A stretch of 10,162 nucleotides of DNA from Puniceicoccales bacterium (GTDB taxonomy: Bacteria > Verrucomicrobiota > Verrucomicrobiia > Opitutales > JAIRLM01). The DNA is taken from positions 1-10,162 of the forward strand of contig JAITFC010000085.1 in the NCBI GenBank assembly GCA_031281635.1, written 5' to 3'. Below the pieces are notes generated by a model. It did not search any database, was not told the origin of the DNA, and saw nothing but the letters and a program-made list of their open reading frames with translations. Shown here in pieces: positions 1 to 5,636 of this stretch (positions are counted from its first letter, which is position 1; each line of letters opens with the position of its first letter). A program made the position numbers and the translations under genes.

Positions 1-74
1 TAAAACACTGGTAAGGCCGATGGTGCAAGATACTTTACTTCCCGCTTTAAAACATTCCGCATATATCTGCATCT

Positions 75-908
75 TCACTGCTGGGATTGGAAATCTGGTC
101 CTTCGCCGAAGATAGGCGCTGCGGGGCCCACATATTCTCTTTCGGCACAACTGACAATTTCAAAAAATTCTTCGGCATCAAGGGAAGCACCGCCGACGAG
201 ACCACCATCTATATCTGGTTGTGCCAATAATTCCGCCGCATTTGCCGCTTTTACGGATCCGCCGTAGATGATGCATGCATTCCGGGCAACACTCTCGTCG
301 CAAATTTCCCACAAAATAGAGCGAATTTCACTGTGCATGTCCTGGGCAATTTCCGGCGTAGCAGTTTTCCCGGTCCCGATGGCCCAAACCGGTTCGTAGG
401 CGATGACAACCTGACTCACGAGGTCGCTGGATACGCCTTTGAGCGCGGATACAATTTGCCGGCGGACTACCTCTTCCTGGTTGCCCTTTTCCCGCTCCGC
501 CCATGTTTCTCCCACGCAAAGGATCGGTGTGAGGCCATATTTGAGAGCGGCTTGCACTTTTTTATTTATTTCTCCCAATGTTTCGTGGAAGTGGGTGCGG
601 CGCTCGCTGTGTCCCAGGATTACGTGTGTAACGTACAGATCCCGGAGCATATTTGGGGAAATTTCTCCGGTAAACGCGCCATTCGTCTCATGGTGCATGT
701 TCTGAGCGCCCACCGCGATGGAAGTCTTATCCATAGCCGCTGCCGCTGCCGGCAGAATTACAAATGGCGGACAAACGACCACGGACACATTGCTCACTTT
801 TGCAAGACGTTCTCGCAGACCGTCTAATAACACAGATGCATCCGATGGTACGCGATTCATCTTCCAATTTCCCACAACGAGGGGTCGCCGCAACTCCATG
901 ATTTGCAT
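75..908 (-). CDS. tpiA: Triosephosphate isomerase
   Basis: Glycolytic and gluconeogenic enzyme of the cytoplasm that interconverts dihydroxyacetone phosphate and glyceraldehyde 3-phosphate. The 277-residue product has every landmark of the family: GNWKMN at 13-18 with the substrate-binding Lys16, GHSERR at 99-104 with the electrophilic His100, the base Glu172 in AYEPVWAIGTGK followed by flexible loop 6 (about 173-186), and the phosphate-binding segments YGGSVK (215-220) and GGLVGGASL (235-243). The usual family length is about 250. The surplus is a C-terminal tail of roughly 20 residues after FFEIVSCAE, rich in Pro, Gly and Gln, which should lie outside the barrel. The start is either Met1 or Met4 (ATG at 899). 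Neither has a clear ribosome binding site, so the choice is open. It diverges from the orphan gene at 1070 across a 161-bp spacer. Identity is near certain. Confidence 0.97.
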   Translation of the reverse strand: MQIMELRRPLVVGNWKMNRVPSDASVLLDGLRERLAKVSNVSVVVCPPFVILPAAAAAMDKTSIAVGAQNMHHETNGAFTGEISPNMLRDLYVTHVILGHSERRTHFHETLGEINKKVQAALKYGLTPILCVGETWAEREKGNQEEVVRRQIVSALKGVSSDLVSQVVIAYEPVWAIGTGKTATPEIAQDMHSEIRSILWEICDESVARNACIIYGGSVKAANAAELLAQPDIDGGLVGGASLDAEEFFEIVSCAEREYVGPAAPIFGEGPDFQSQQ

Positions 909-1000
909 TGTAGGAAATACTTTTTAAAAAGACAGCAAAAATTTCTTTCGCAAAAAATTTTCACCGCAGCGGCCACTGCAAATTAGTGAATGCGTAAAGT

Positions 1001-1018
1001 TTATGCAAATTGTCATAA
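1001..1018 (+). promoter_or_regulatory. Near-palindrome overlapping a candidate extended -10 promoter
   Basis: The sequence TTATGCAA-A-TTGTCATAA is an 8-bp dyad with a one-base insertion in the right arm. Its right half overlaps TGTCATAAT (1011-1019), an extended -10 element with one mismatch to TGnTATAAT, which would start transcription near 1026, about 44 nt before the 212-aa gene. No good -35 is visible. A repressor site over the promoter core is an inference only. The rest of the 909-1069 spacer is AT-rich and shows no convincing tpiA promoter. Confidence 0.3.
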
Positions 1019-1069
1019 TTGATGAAAAAATTCCTTGCTTTTGATGAATTTTTTTTCTAGGCAACTGGC

Positions 1070-1708
1070 ATGGACTGTCGATCTTTTAGTTTGGAAACTC
1101 GGAATGCTGTTTGCACGCTCAAAAAGAGCATAGATTTAGCAGAGAAGCTTGGTGCTGCAGAGCTCTCCAATGCTGAGAGGCTTTTGCGCAATGAAGGAAT
1201 AACGCCGGATCCGAATGAACCTTCTGTGGACATGCATGTAGTATACCTGCAATTCAAAGTGGATGTTCTGATACGCCCAGAAGCAGCACATCTTCTGTTG
1301 CATCCAGTTTTTCAGGAAAAAAGTCCAGACAACTGGAAAGATTTTCAAGAAAAGCTATGCACGGTAAAAACGATGCTTTTCGGAAATGAAACACGTCGGC
1401 CTTCTGCTATTGTAGCAAGACTGCGTGCCGTACCACTGGATGCATTTCGAGGACAAATTGCGCAGTTTTTTCCCACTCTTTGCTCCCTGGTAATTGGATT
1501 CGATGTTTTCGACAAGAGCATTCCCCTAACTGAAGATATTGTCGATGTAATGCAAAGAGCTGTTTATGGAGATGATGTTGAAAGAGAGTTATTGGCAGTG
1601 AGTTGCGTGTTGCAGTGCCTTCAGATCCGCACTCGGATCTTGGAAGATCTGCATCCTCTCAAAAGCATGCTGGAGAGTATCCACGCTCTCCTCGGAGCTG
1701 ACGAATAG
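1070..1708 (+). CDS. Hypothetical protein, 212 aa, cytoplasmic
   Basis: I do not recognise this protein. It starts with ATG at 1070, preceded by a weak TAGG-type ribosome binding site, and ends at TAG 1708. No signal peptide or membrane segment is visible. The composition suggests a mainly helical soluble protein: helix-like stretches at about 10-42 and 88-107, a more hydrophobic middle (FFPTLCSLVIGFDVF, 133-147), and a C-terminal helical region at about 155-208. Six cysteines (3, 15, 97, 138, 179, 183) are scattered and do not form a metal-binding motif. It is the first gene of a plus-strand block with tRNA-Leu and miaA, 58 bp before the tRNA, but nothing links its function to translation. 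An uninterrupted 212-codon frame, sensible composition and a divergent promoter-like upstream region support it as a real gene. Its role is unknown. Confidence 0.8.
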   Translation: MDCRSFSLETRNAVCTLKKSIDLAEKLGAAELSNAERLLRNEGITPDPNEPSVDMHVVYLQFKVDVLIRPEAAHLLLHPVFQEKSPDNWKDFQEKLCTVKTMLFGNETRRPSAIVARLRAVPLDAFRGQIAQFFPTLCSLVIGFDVFDKSIPLTEDIVDVMQRAVYGDDVERELLAVSCVLQCLQIRTRILEDLHPLKSMLESIHALLGADE

Positions 1709-1733
1709 CAAGACGGCTATAAAAAAATCTTGC
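1708..1733 (+). promoter_or_regulatory. Inverted repeat and TATAAA box ahead of tRNA-Leu
   Basis: GCAAGA (1708-1713) and TCTTGC (1728-1733) form a 6-bp dyad that begins at the stop codon of the 212-aa gene. Its loop contains TATAAA (1718-1723), a good -10 hexamer whose predicted start, near 1730, lies about 37 nt ahead of the tRNA. No recognisable -35 sits 16-18 bp upstream and no T-run follows the dyad, so it is a weak candidate both as promoter and as terminator. Confidence 0.25.
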
Positions 1734-1766
1734 CATCGTTAAGTTGAGCGAGCACGTTGTTACGGA

Positions 1767-1851
1767 GCCCGGGTGGCGAAATGGTAGACGCAGAGGACTT
1801 AAAATCCTCTGACCGTAGGTCGTGTGGGTTCGAGTCCCACCCTGGGTACCA
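1767..1851 (+). tRNA. tRNA-Leu (anticodon UAA)
   Basis: An 85-nt class II tRNA with encoded CCA. The acceptor stem pairs 1767-1773 with 1841-1847 (a G-U pair at position 1 and another at position 5), the discriminator base is A1848, and CCA occupies 1849-1851. The anticodon stem is GAGGA/TCCTC (1793-1797 and 1805-1809), enclosing the loop CTTAAAA with anticodon TAA at 1800-1802. The long variable arm GACC-GTA-GGTC (1811-1821) is the hallmark of Leu and Ser tRNAs, and GGTAGACGCA in the D region matches Leu. The T arm is GTGGG/CCCAC around TTCGAGT. A36, A37 and A38 form the recognition motif for MiaA, whose gene lies 83 bp downstream on the same strand. No terminator follows the tRNA, so joint transcription is possible. 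Confidence 0.97.
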
Positions 1852-1864
1852 ATTTTTGTTTTGG

Positions 1865-1902
1865 AGAACTTTTCGCATGTTGAGGGAAGTTCTATCCATG
1901 CG
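1865..1902 (+). promoter_or_regulatory. Interleaved inverted repeats in the miaA leader
   Basis: AGAACTT (1865-1871) is perfectly complementary to AAGTTCT (1887-1893). CGCATG (1874-1879), inside that loop, is complementary to CATGCG (1897-1902), outside it. The stems therefore interleave. They could form mutually exclusive hairpins or a pseudoknot, although a 3-nt crossing loop over a 7-bp stem is strained. The element lies between the tRNA-Leu 3' end and the miaA start codon. A regulatory or processing role is inference. Confidence 0.35.
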
Positions 1903-1934
1903 GGATCTTTAGCCATTGCCAACCAAACTAGCCC

Positions 1935-2888
1935 ATGGAAACGTTCCCACTCATCACCATTGCCGGTGCGACGGGAACGGGGAAATCGGCACTCGCCATG
2001 AAGTTAGCCGAAAATTTTGGCGGCGAAATTCTCTCCTGCGATTCCACCCAAGTGTATCGTGGCATGGACATTGGCACGGCAAAGGCAACGACACACGAAC
2101 AGCGACGCATCAAGCACTACGGATTGGACCTCATTGAGCCGCATGAAATGTTTGATGTGGTTCAATTTACGGACTATGCACGGCAGGTACTGTTTCTCCG
2201 CGAAAAGCCACTTATCGCTGTCGGGGGCAGTGGCTTCTACTTAAAAGCTCTTTACGGCTGTGTGTGTGACGCCATCGCGATCTCAACTTTCACAAGATGT
2301 AGCGTGGAATACATTTGGGAGACGGCCGGTCTGGCAGGATTGCTGGCGGAATTGGACCGGCGACACGGCTATTTGGTAGAGGAAGTGGACCGCAAAAATC
2401 CGCGACGCGTGCGACGTGCCCTTGAGCGATGCATGGAGTCCGGACAATGCCTGCATGAAGTGCGCGAACAGTTTATGCAACAAAAAGGACCGTTTGCCTC
2501 CGTAAAAAAAATTACTATTTTGCTCGAAGACAGTACCGATGACTACGATTTTCGCCTGCAAGCGCGCATTCAAAAAATGCTGGAGGATGGGTTGATTGTG
2601 GAAACGGAACGGCTGCGCAGGCAAAATTTTGAGTGCAATCCATCTGCTTGCAGAGCCGTTGGTTACCGCGAAGTACTCGCCTTTCTCGATGGAAAAATTT
2701 CCAGGGATACGCTTGCCGAGAACATTTTTCGTCGGACAAAGCAACTCGTTCGTAAACAACGTACTTGGTTCCGACATCAATTGCCGATTGACATTACTTT
2801 GCCCCATTCGCAGGTGCATGACGTGGGAGCAGTTGTCGAACGCATCAAAAATTTTACGGATATTCACAAGAGCATTGGCATGGCGTAA
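1935..2888 (+). CDS. miaA: tRNA dimethylallyltransferase (tRNA A37 isopentenyltransferase)
   Basis: Transfers a dimethylallyl group from DMAPP to N6 of A37 in tRNAs that read UNN codons, the first step towards ms2i6A. The 317 residues show the family order: P-loop GATGTGKS at 11-18, DSTQVYRGMDIGTAK at 36-50 with Asp36 and Gln39, the segment VGGSGFYLK at 96-104, an insertion region at about 112-190, AVGYREV at 241-247, and TKQLVRKQRTWFR at 268-280, the tRNA-contacting C-terminal signature. Length is normal. The position of the catalytic Thr of VGGTxLY is Ser99 here, a conservative change that I recall from PVC relatives. The ATG at 1935 has no Shine-Dalgarno, and no longer conserved N-terminus is possible because the P-loop begins at residue 11. 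A substrate tRNA gene lies just upstream. The gene converges with the next gene, 20 bp between stops. Confidence 0.96.
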   Translation: METFPLITIAGATGTGKSALAMKLAENFGGEILSCDSTQVYRGMDIGTAKATTHEQRRIKHYGLDLIEPHEMFDVVQFTDYARQVLFLREKPLIAVGGSGFYLKALYGCVCDAIAISTFTRCSVEYIWETAGLAGLLAELDRRHGYLVEEVDRKNPRRVRRALERCMESGQCLHEVREQFMQQKGPFASVKKITILLEDSTDDYDFRLQARIQKMLEDGLIVETERLRRQNFECNPSACRAVGYREVLAFLDGKISRDTLAENIFRRTKQLVRKQRTWFRHQLPIDITLPHSQVHDVGAVVERIKNFTDIHKSIGMA

Positions 2889-2897
2889 GAAACGCCA
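2881..2897. terminator. Short hairpin between convergent genes
   Basis: TGGCGT (2881-2886), a 5-nt loop, then ACGCCA (2892-2897) gives a perfect 6-bp stem spanning the miaA stop codon, in the 20-bp gap before the opposing stop at 2909. It could serve both strands. Neither strand has a proper T-run after the stem, so intrinsic termination is uncertain. Confidence 0.35.
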
Positions 2898-2908
2898 CAA
2901 TTGCGATT

Positions 2909-4765
2909 TTATCCGTAGAGTCTTAAGTCGTTGCATAGAAATGTATATTTGCCATGTTCGAATGTTAATTGTACAAAATTTCCGTCGCGGCACCCGACCA
3001 TCTCGAACGTGCCATTTTTCTTTTGAACACCAACTTTGCGCATGTTTTTCCAATTTGTATCAATGAAGAGTGCGATTTCACCTTCTTGCATGGACGCAAG
3101 TGCATGTTCCGCAGATTCATATCTGCCAAAGAATCCCGTCGAAATGGAGTAAGAGTGTGTGTTGCCGCTGACAGAGAACGTGGCGGGCATTTCCGCAACG
3201 CCCGTTTTTTTATGCAATGCTTCGCGGGCTAGCTGCACCTCGCGCCACCAACATTGGACGATCTCCATCGGGGTCGACGCGTCGATGGCCACCTGGGTTA
3301 CATAAATTGGGTCCCTAAGAGTTTGCAAGGTACTGCAAATCGTTCCACCGTGCTGTGATAGCCGTTTCTGACGACTTTCGTAGCATGAAAGCTTTTTCAA
3401 TTCTTTCCGAATAGCTTTGGCTTCACTCGGAGTCGGTGCCCTCAAACACCCATCCTTCCAGTCGGAAGCCTCCGCGCTGGCCCAGGCATTTTTCACACCA
3501 TCGAGTATGTCTTTTAAATTTTCTGCGGTGATCAGAACTTGCCTTGGCCCAGTAGGTTGCGGCATCATCACATAGTGTACAAAAACACCGGCAGGCGCAT
3601 CTTCGTCCGCATTTCTCCTGGTCCCTTTCAGCCGCCGCATCACCTGTGTCGTAAAGGAAGGCTCCCCCATGCCCCCCGTCGGAATTGGGAGAAATGGTGC
3701 TTCTTCTGGAAATATATCCCGTAGCATTGCAAATAACCTGTTAAAATGGTCCAGAAATTCAGACACTTGATCGACCTCCGACGCGTTCGAAAGAATTTCT
3801 ACTAGCGCGGCGTGCAAATCTCTTACATTTTCCATTGCAAACAAATTTGGACTAACTTGTTTTTGGTCGTCCTCATCGTGCCTGCTCAACGGCAGAGATG
3901 TTTCATGTCTTTGGCGCCTCCTCGATCCTCCGGAGCCATGGATAGCATCGTAAAAATTCACGCAACCGTTCGAGAAAATTTGAGCAAAAATTTTTGCAAA
4001 TGCTACTTTGTCAGAACATTGTAATTCTCGTAATGCGGACACTGAAAGGCGAGATCCGACGCCCGCTTCCTGGCGTAAATCAAAGAAAAACGCCGCTGAA
4101 AGAATGAGCAGGGAGATGTCCGTGGCATTGGGGGTCCTGCCGCGAAAAATGTGCAGCTGTGCGGCCCTCTCATGCAAAGGGTTATCCGGTCGGATTTGGG
4201 AGAAAATTTCTTGTGTAAATTCGTCCATATGGTAGTGTAGGTGCAGCATGCAATCAAGATAGCGCTGTGCGGTCTCGTCCAATGCTATGGCATCACGGCA
4301 GTTACGCATCAGGAAGAAAATTCCTTCGCGAAGTCGCGGAAAATCGACGTGGACGCCATGTTCTCCGGTTTCAGTGAAATACCGGCGCAAATCCATTGCT
4401 TCACGCATTGAGTGAAAGATTTCACGTCCAAGCGGTTGTGGTGGACAGTCCGCTATCGCCCGCACAAAAAGTCGGCCGTCGACGACTCCACTAATCATTT
4501 CGGCCATTTGGCGCAATTCGGGATCGGCAATTTGGTCAATGATATCATCCGTGACAATAATCCTTGCCGGCTCTTCCCGACCAAAAAAATATTGTAACAC
4601 ACACACTAAGAATTGAGTGCAATTCCTCCAAATGTTTAGTGCAAACTCCGCAACGGCGTGACATGCCGTTCTGATTAGGATTTGCAAAGATTTTTTCTCG
4701 GGGAGTTGTTCGTTTGCACATACGGCGGTAGTGCCTTGTACGTCTAAATTTAGCCTTGGTTCCAT
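2909..4765 (-). CDS. Hypothetical large protein, about 618 aa, with a modular C-terminus
   Basis: I do not recognise this protein. Visible parts, numbered from the ATG at 4765: a polar head, then an amphipathic to hydrophobic segment at about 28-61 (FALNIWRNCTQFLVCVLQYFFG) that might contact a membrane. Next comes a mostly helical region, about 66-275, with a hydrophobic stretch LLILSAAFFF at 219-228. A basic and acidic linker (GGSRRRQR...RHDEDDQK, 279-302) divides it from a second helical region. A C-terminal block of about 525-618, rich in aromatic and beta-type residues (GFFGRYES, FEMVG, KYTFL), looks like a separate small domain. No signal peptide or catalytic motif is seen. A TTG at 4804 would add 13 residues, but it coincides with a -35-like TTGACT, so ATG is preferred. 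It is divergent from the small genes at 4934 and 5138. Confidence 0.8.
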   Translation of the reverse strand: MEPRLNLDVQGTTAVCANEQLPEKKSLQILIRTACHAVAEFALNIWRNCTQFLVCVLQYFFGREEPARIIVTDDIIDQIADPELRQMAEMISGVVDGRLFVRAIADCPPQPLGREIFHSMREAMDLRRYFTETGEHGVHVDFPRLREGIFFLMRNCRDAIALDETAQRYLDCMLHLHYHMDEFTQEIFSQIRPDNPLHERAAQLHIFRGRTPNATDISLLILSAAFFFDLRQEAGVGSRLSVSALRELQCSDKVAFAKIFAQIFSNGCVNFYDAIHGSGGSRRRQRHETSLPLSRHDEDDQKQVSPNLFAMENVRDLHAALVEILSNASEVDQVSEFLDHFNRLFAMLRDIFPEEAPFLPIPTGGMGEPSFTTQVMRRLKGTRRNADEDAPAGVFVHYVMMPQPTGPRQVLITAENLKDILDGVKNAWASAEASDWKDGCLRAPTPSEAKAIRKELKKLSCYESRQKRLSQHGGTICSTLQTLRDPIYVTQVAIDASTPMEIVQCWWREVQLAREALHKKTGVAEMPATFSVSGNTHSYSISTGFFGRYESAEHALASMQEGEIALFIDTNWKNMRKVGVQKKNGTFEMVGCRDGNFVQLTFEHGKYTFLCNDLRLYG

Positions 4766-4776
4766 TGAAATGCGGC

Positions 4777-4804
4777 CGTATATCAATTTTTTTTCAAAAG
4801 TCAA
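4777..4804 (-). promoter_or_regulatory. Candidate sigma-70-type promoter for the 618-aa gene
   Basis: On the minus strand TTGACT (4804-4799, five of six to consensus), a 16-bp AT-rich spacer with a run of eight A, and TATACG (4782-4777, four of six) form a promoter-like pair. Transcription would begin near 4770, only about 5 nt before the ATG at 4765, giving an almost leaderless mRNA. This also argues that the in-frame TTG at 4804 is promoter rather than start codon. Confidence 0.4.
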
Positions 4805-4933
4805 TGGCGGAAATTAAAAAACGCCTAAATTTTCTGTCTTAGGAACCAGATTGCCAAGAACTTTGAAAACCAAGCGCATTTTCACAATTTACACAACCGC
4901 AGTAGCAGTAAAACGAACGGATGCGTTTGATAA

Positions 4934-5113
4934 ATGAAAATTGCGAAAGGTACCGCAGACGAACATGTTGCGCATTATAAAAAGCTAGGAAAAACAGTTT
5001 TCAGTTATTTTTTGGTGAAAATTTCCGAGAAAACTTGCGATGGGCCTGAGGCAGTGGCGAAAATGCGGACGGATGTCGGTCGCTCCCGCATGACGTGGTG
5101 TGTCGCGCCGTAA
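4934..5113 (+). CDS. Small hypothetical protein, 59 aa
   Basis: A 59-codon frame from ATG 4934 to TAA 5113, inside what would otherwise be a 372-bp empty region. The product begins MKIAKGTADEHVAHYKK and ends SRMTWCVAP. It is basic and apparently soluble, with one hydrophobic patch (TVFSYFLVKI, 21-30) and two cysteines. Purines occupy 41 of 59 first codon positions against 29 second and 32 third, a bias expected of a coding frame. An in-frame TAA sits directly before the ATG, so the start cannot lie further upstream. No good Shine-Dalgarno precedes it. The 129-aa gene begins 24 bp after its stop on the same strand, suggesting a two-gene unit. I do not recognise the protein, and the frame could still be chance. 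Confidence 0.5.
   Translation: MKIAKGTADEHVAHYKKLGKTVFSYFLVKISEKTCDGPEAVAKMRTDVGRSRMTWCVAP
5063..5091 (+). repeat. Inverted repeat within the 59-aa frame
   Basis: ATGCGG (5063-5068) is perfectly complementary to CCGCAT (5086-5091), enclosing 17 nt. It lies about 47 nt before the GTG start of the 129-aa gene, so a stem here could influence that gene's translation, or it may simply be coding sequence of the 59-aa frame. No known riboswitch core was recognised around it. Confidence 0.25.
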
Positions 5114-5137
5114 CTAAATGAGTCTAGGAATTTTACC

Positions 5138-5527
5138 GTGGGAAACGTGCAACAAACGGAGCGGTTAGCCAACCCGGAAGAGCGGCGGCTGGATGTGCCA
5201 AGCGACCCTACAAGCCCTTCGCCAACGCATATCATGGAATTGTTTTTGGAGCAGAATCAGAGGCTCAATGGTCAATTTATCGACCGTTTCGCCGCGCAAG
5301 ACGCACGCATCACGGCACTAACCACAGAAAACGCGCGTCTGTGGACCACGGTGCAACTTGTCGGCGAAAATCAGAAGCAATTGGGATCCATGCTCTCCAT
5401 AACTAGGGGAGCAATTTTCGGAGGGGGCGCAGTATTGCTCGTCGTAGGTTTTTTTAGCGCCAACCTTCTCATCATCTGCCTGTGCATGTGCTTCACCATG
5501 TGGTGGTTTTTGAGAAGCCGCAATTGA
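5138..5527 (+). CDS. Small coiled-coil membrane protein, 129 aa
   Basis: I do not recognise a family. The start is GTG at 5138, supported by TAGGA at 5125-5129, one of the better ribosome binding sites in the window. The ATG at 5118 runs out of frame to a nearby stop. The layout is clear: a polar, Pro-rich head (1-30), a heptad-like helical region at about 31-88 (FLEQNQRLNGQF, ITALTTENARL) likely to form a coiled coil, then 35 hydrophobic residues (91-125) broken at SAN, enough for a two-helix membrane hairpin, and a basic tail RSRN. The second membrane helix carries three cysteines (CLCMC at 114-118 and nearby). The expected topology has both ends on one side, most simply in the cytoplasm. 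It follows the 59-aa frame by 24 bp and converges with the ABC substrate-binding gene. Confidence 0.75.
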   Translation: MGNVQQTERLANPEERRLDVPSDPTSPSPTHIMELFLEQNQRLNGQFIDRFAAQDARITALTTENARLWTTVQLVGENQKQLGSMLSITRGAIFGGGAVLLVVGFFSANLLIICLCMCFTMWWFLRSRN

Positions 5528-5636
5528 CACAATTGATTAGACTCGTCGCACAATTTTTAGAATTTGGCTTCCGAAGTCACTTCCCAAGCGATTTTTGGAA
5601 TTTTGCGGTGCCCTTTATAATTCCTCATTGAAGATT
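5528..5636. other. Convergent spacer without a gene
   Basis: This 109-bp gap lies between the stop of the 129-aa membrane protein and the stop of the substrate-binding protein. It has the direct repeat CAATTGA-CA-CAATTGA at its left edge and scattered T-runs. It contains no stem long enough to call a terminator and no reading frame of note. Confidence 0.5.

Noticed and set aside
1..72. Possible start of another minus-strand gene just after tpiA (ATG at 72, or ATG at 62 in another frame), both open to the window edge
   Set aside because: Only 24 and 20 codons are visible, neither product is recognisable, and neither has a convincing ribosome binding site, so I cannot choose. SecG, a common tpiA neighbour, does not fit either reading.
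924..1016. 30-codon minus-strand frame upstream of tpiA, resembling a leader peptide
   Set aside because: No ribosome binding site, no run of regulatory codons and no attenuator hairpin; length is within chance expectation.
2283..3053. 256-codon minus-strand frame antisense to miaA
   Set aside because: It lies opposite the conserved miaA sequence, and its product has no recognisable features.
2909..3150. SH2-like reading of the 618-aa protein's C-terminus (FFGR..SAEHAL...GEIALFI)
   Set aside because: The order of elements is vaguely similar, but the phosphotyrosine-binding Arg of the FLVR motif is missing and the match is too loose to name the fold.
4804..4842. 12-codon plus-strand frame in the divergent region
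   Set aside because: Too short to support, with no attenuator-like structure after it.
5005..5113. Riboswitch ahead of the 129-aa gene, including a CAGTGGC resembling the reverse complement of a cobalamin-box fragment
   Set aside because: No riboswitch core could be matched beyond a 6-bp stem, and the 59-aa reading frame explains the region better.
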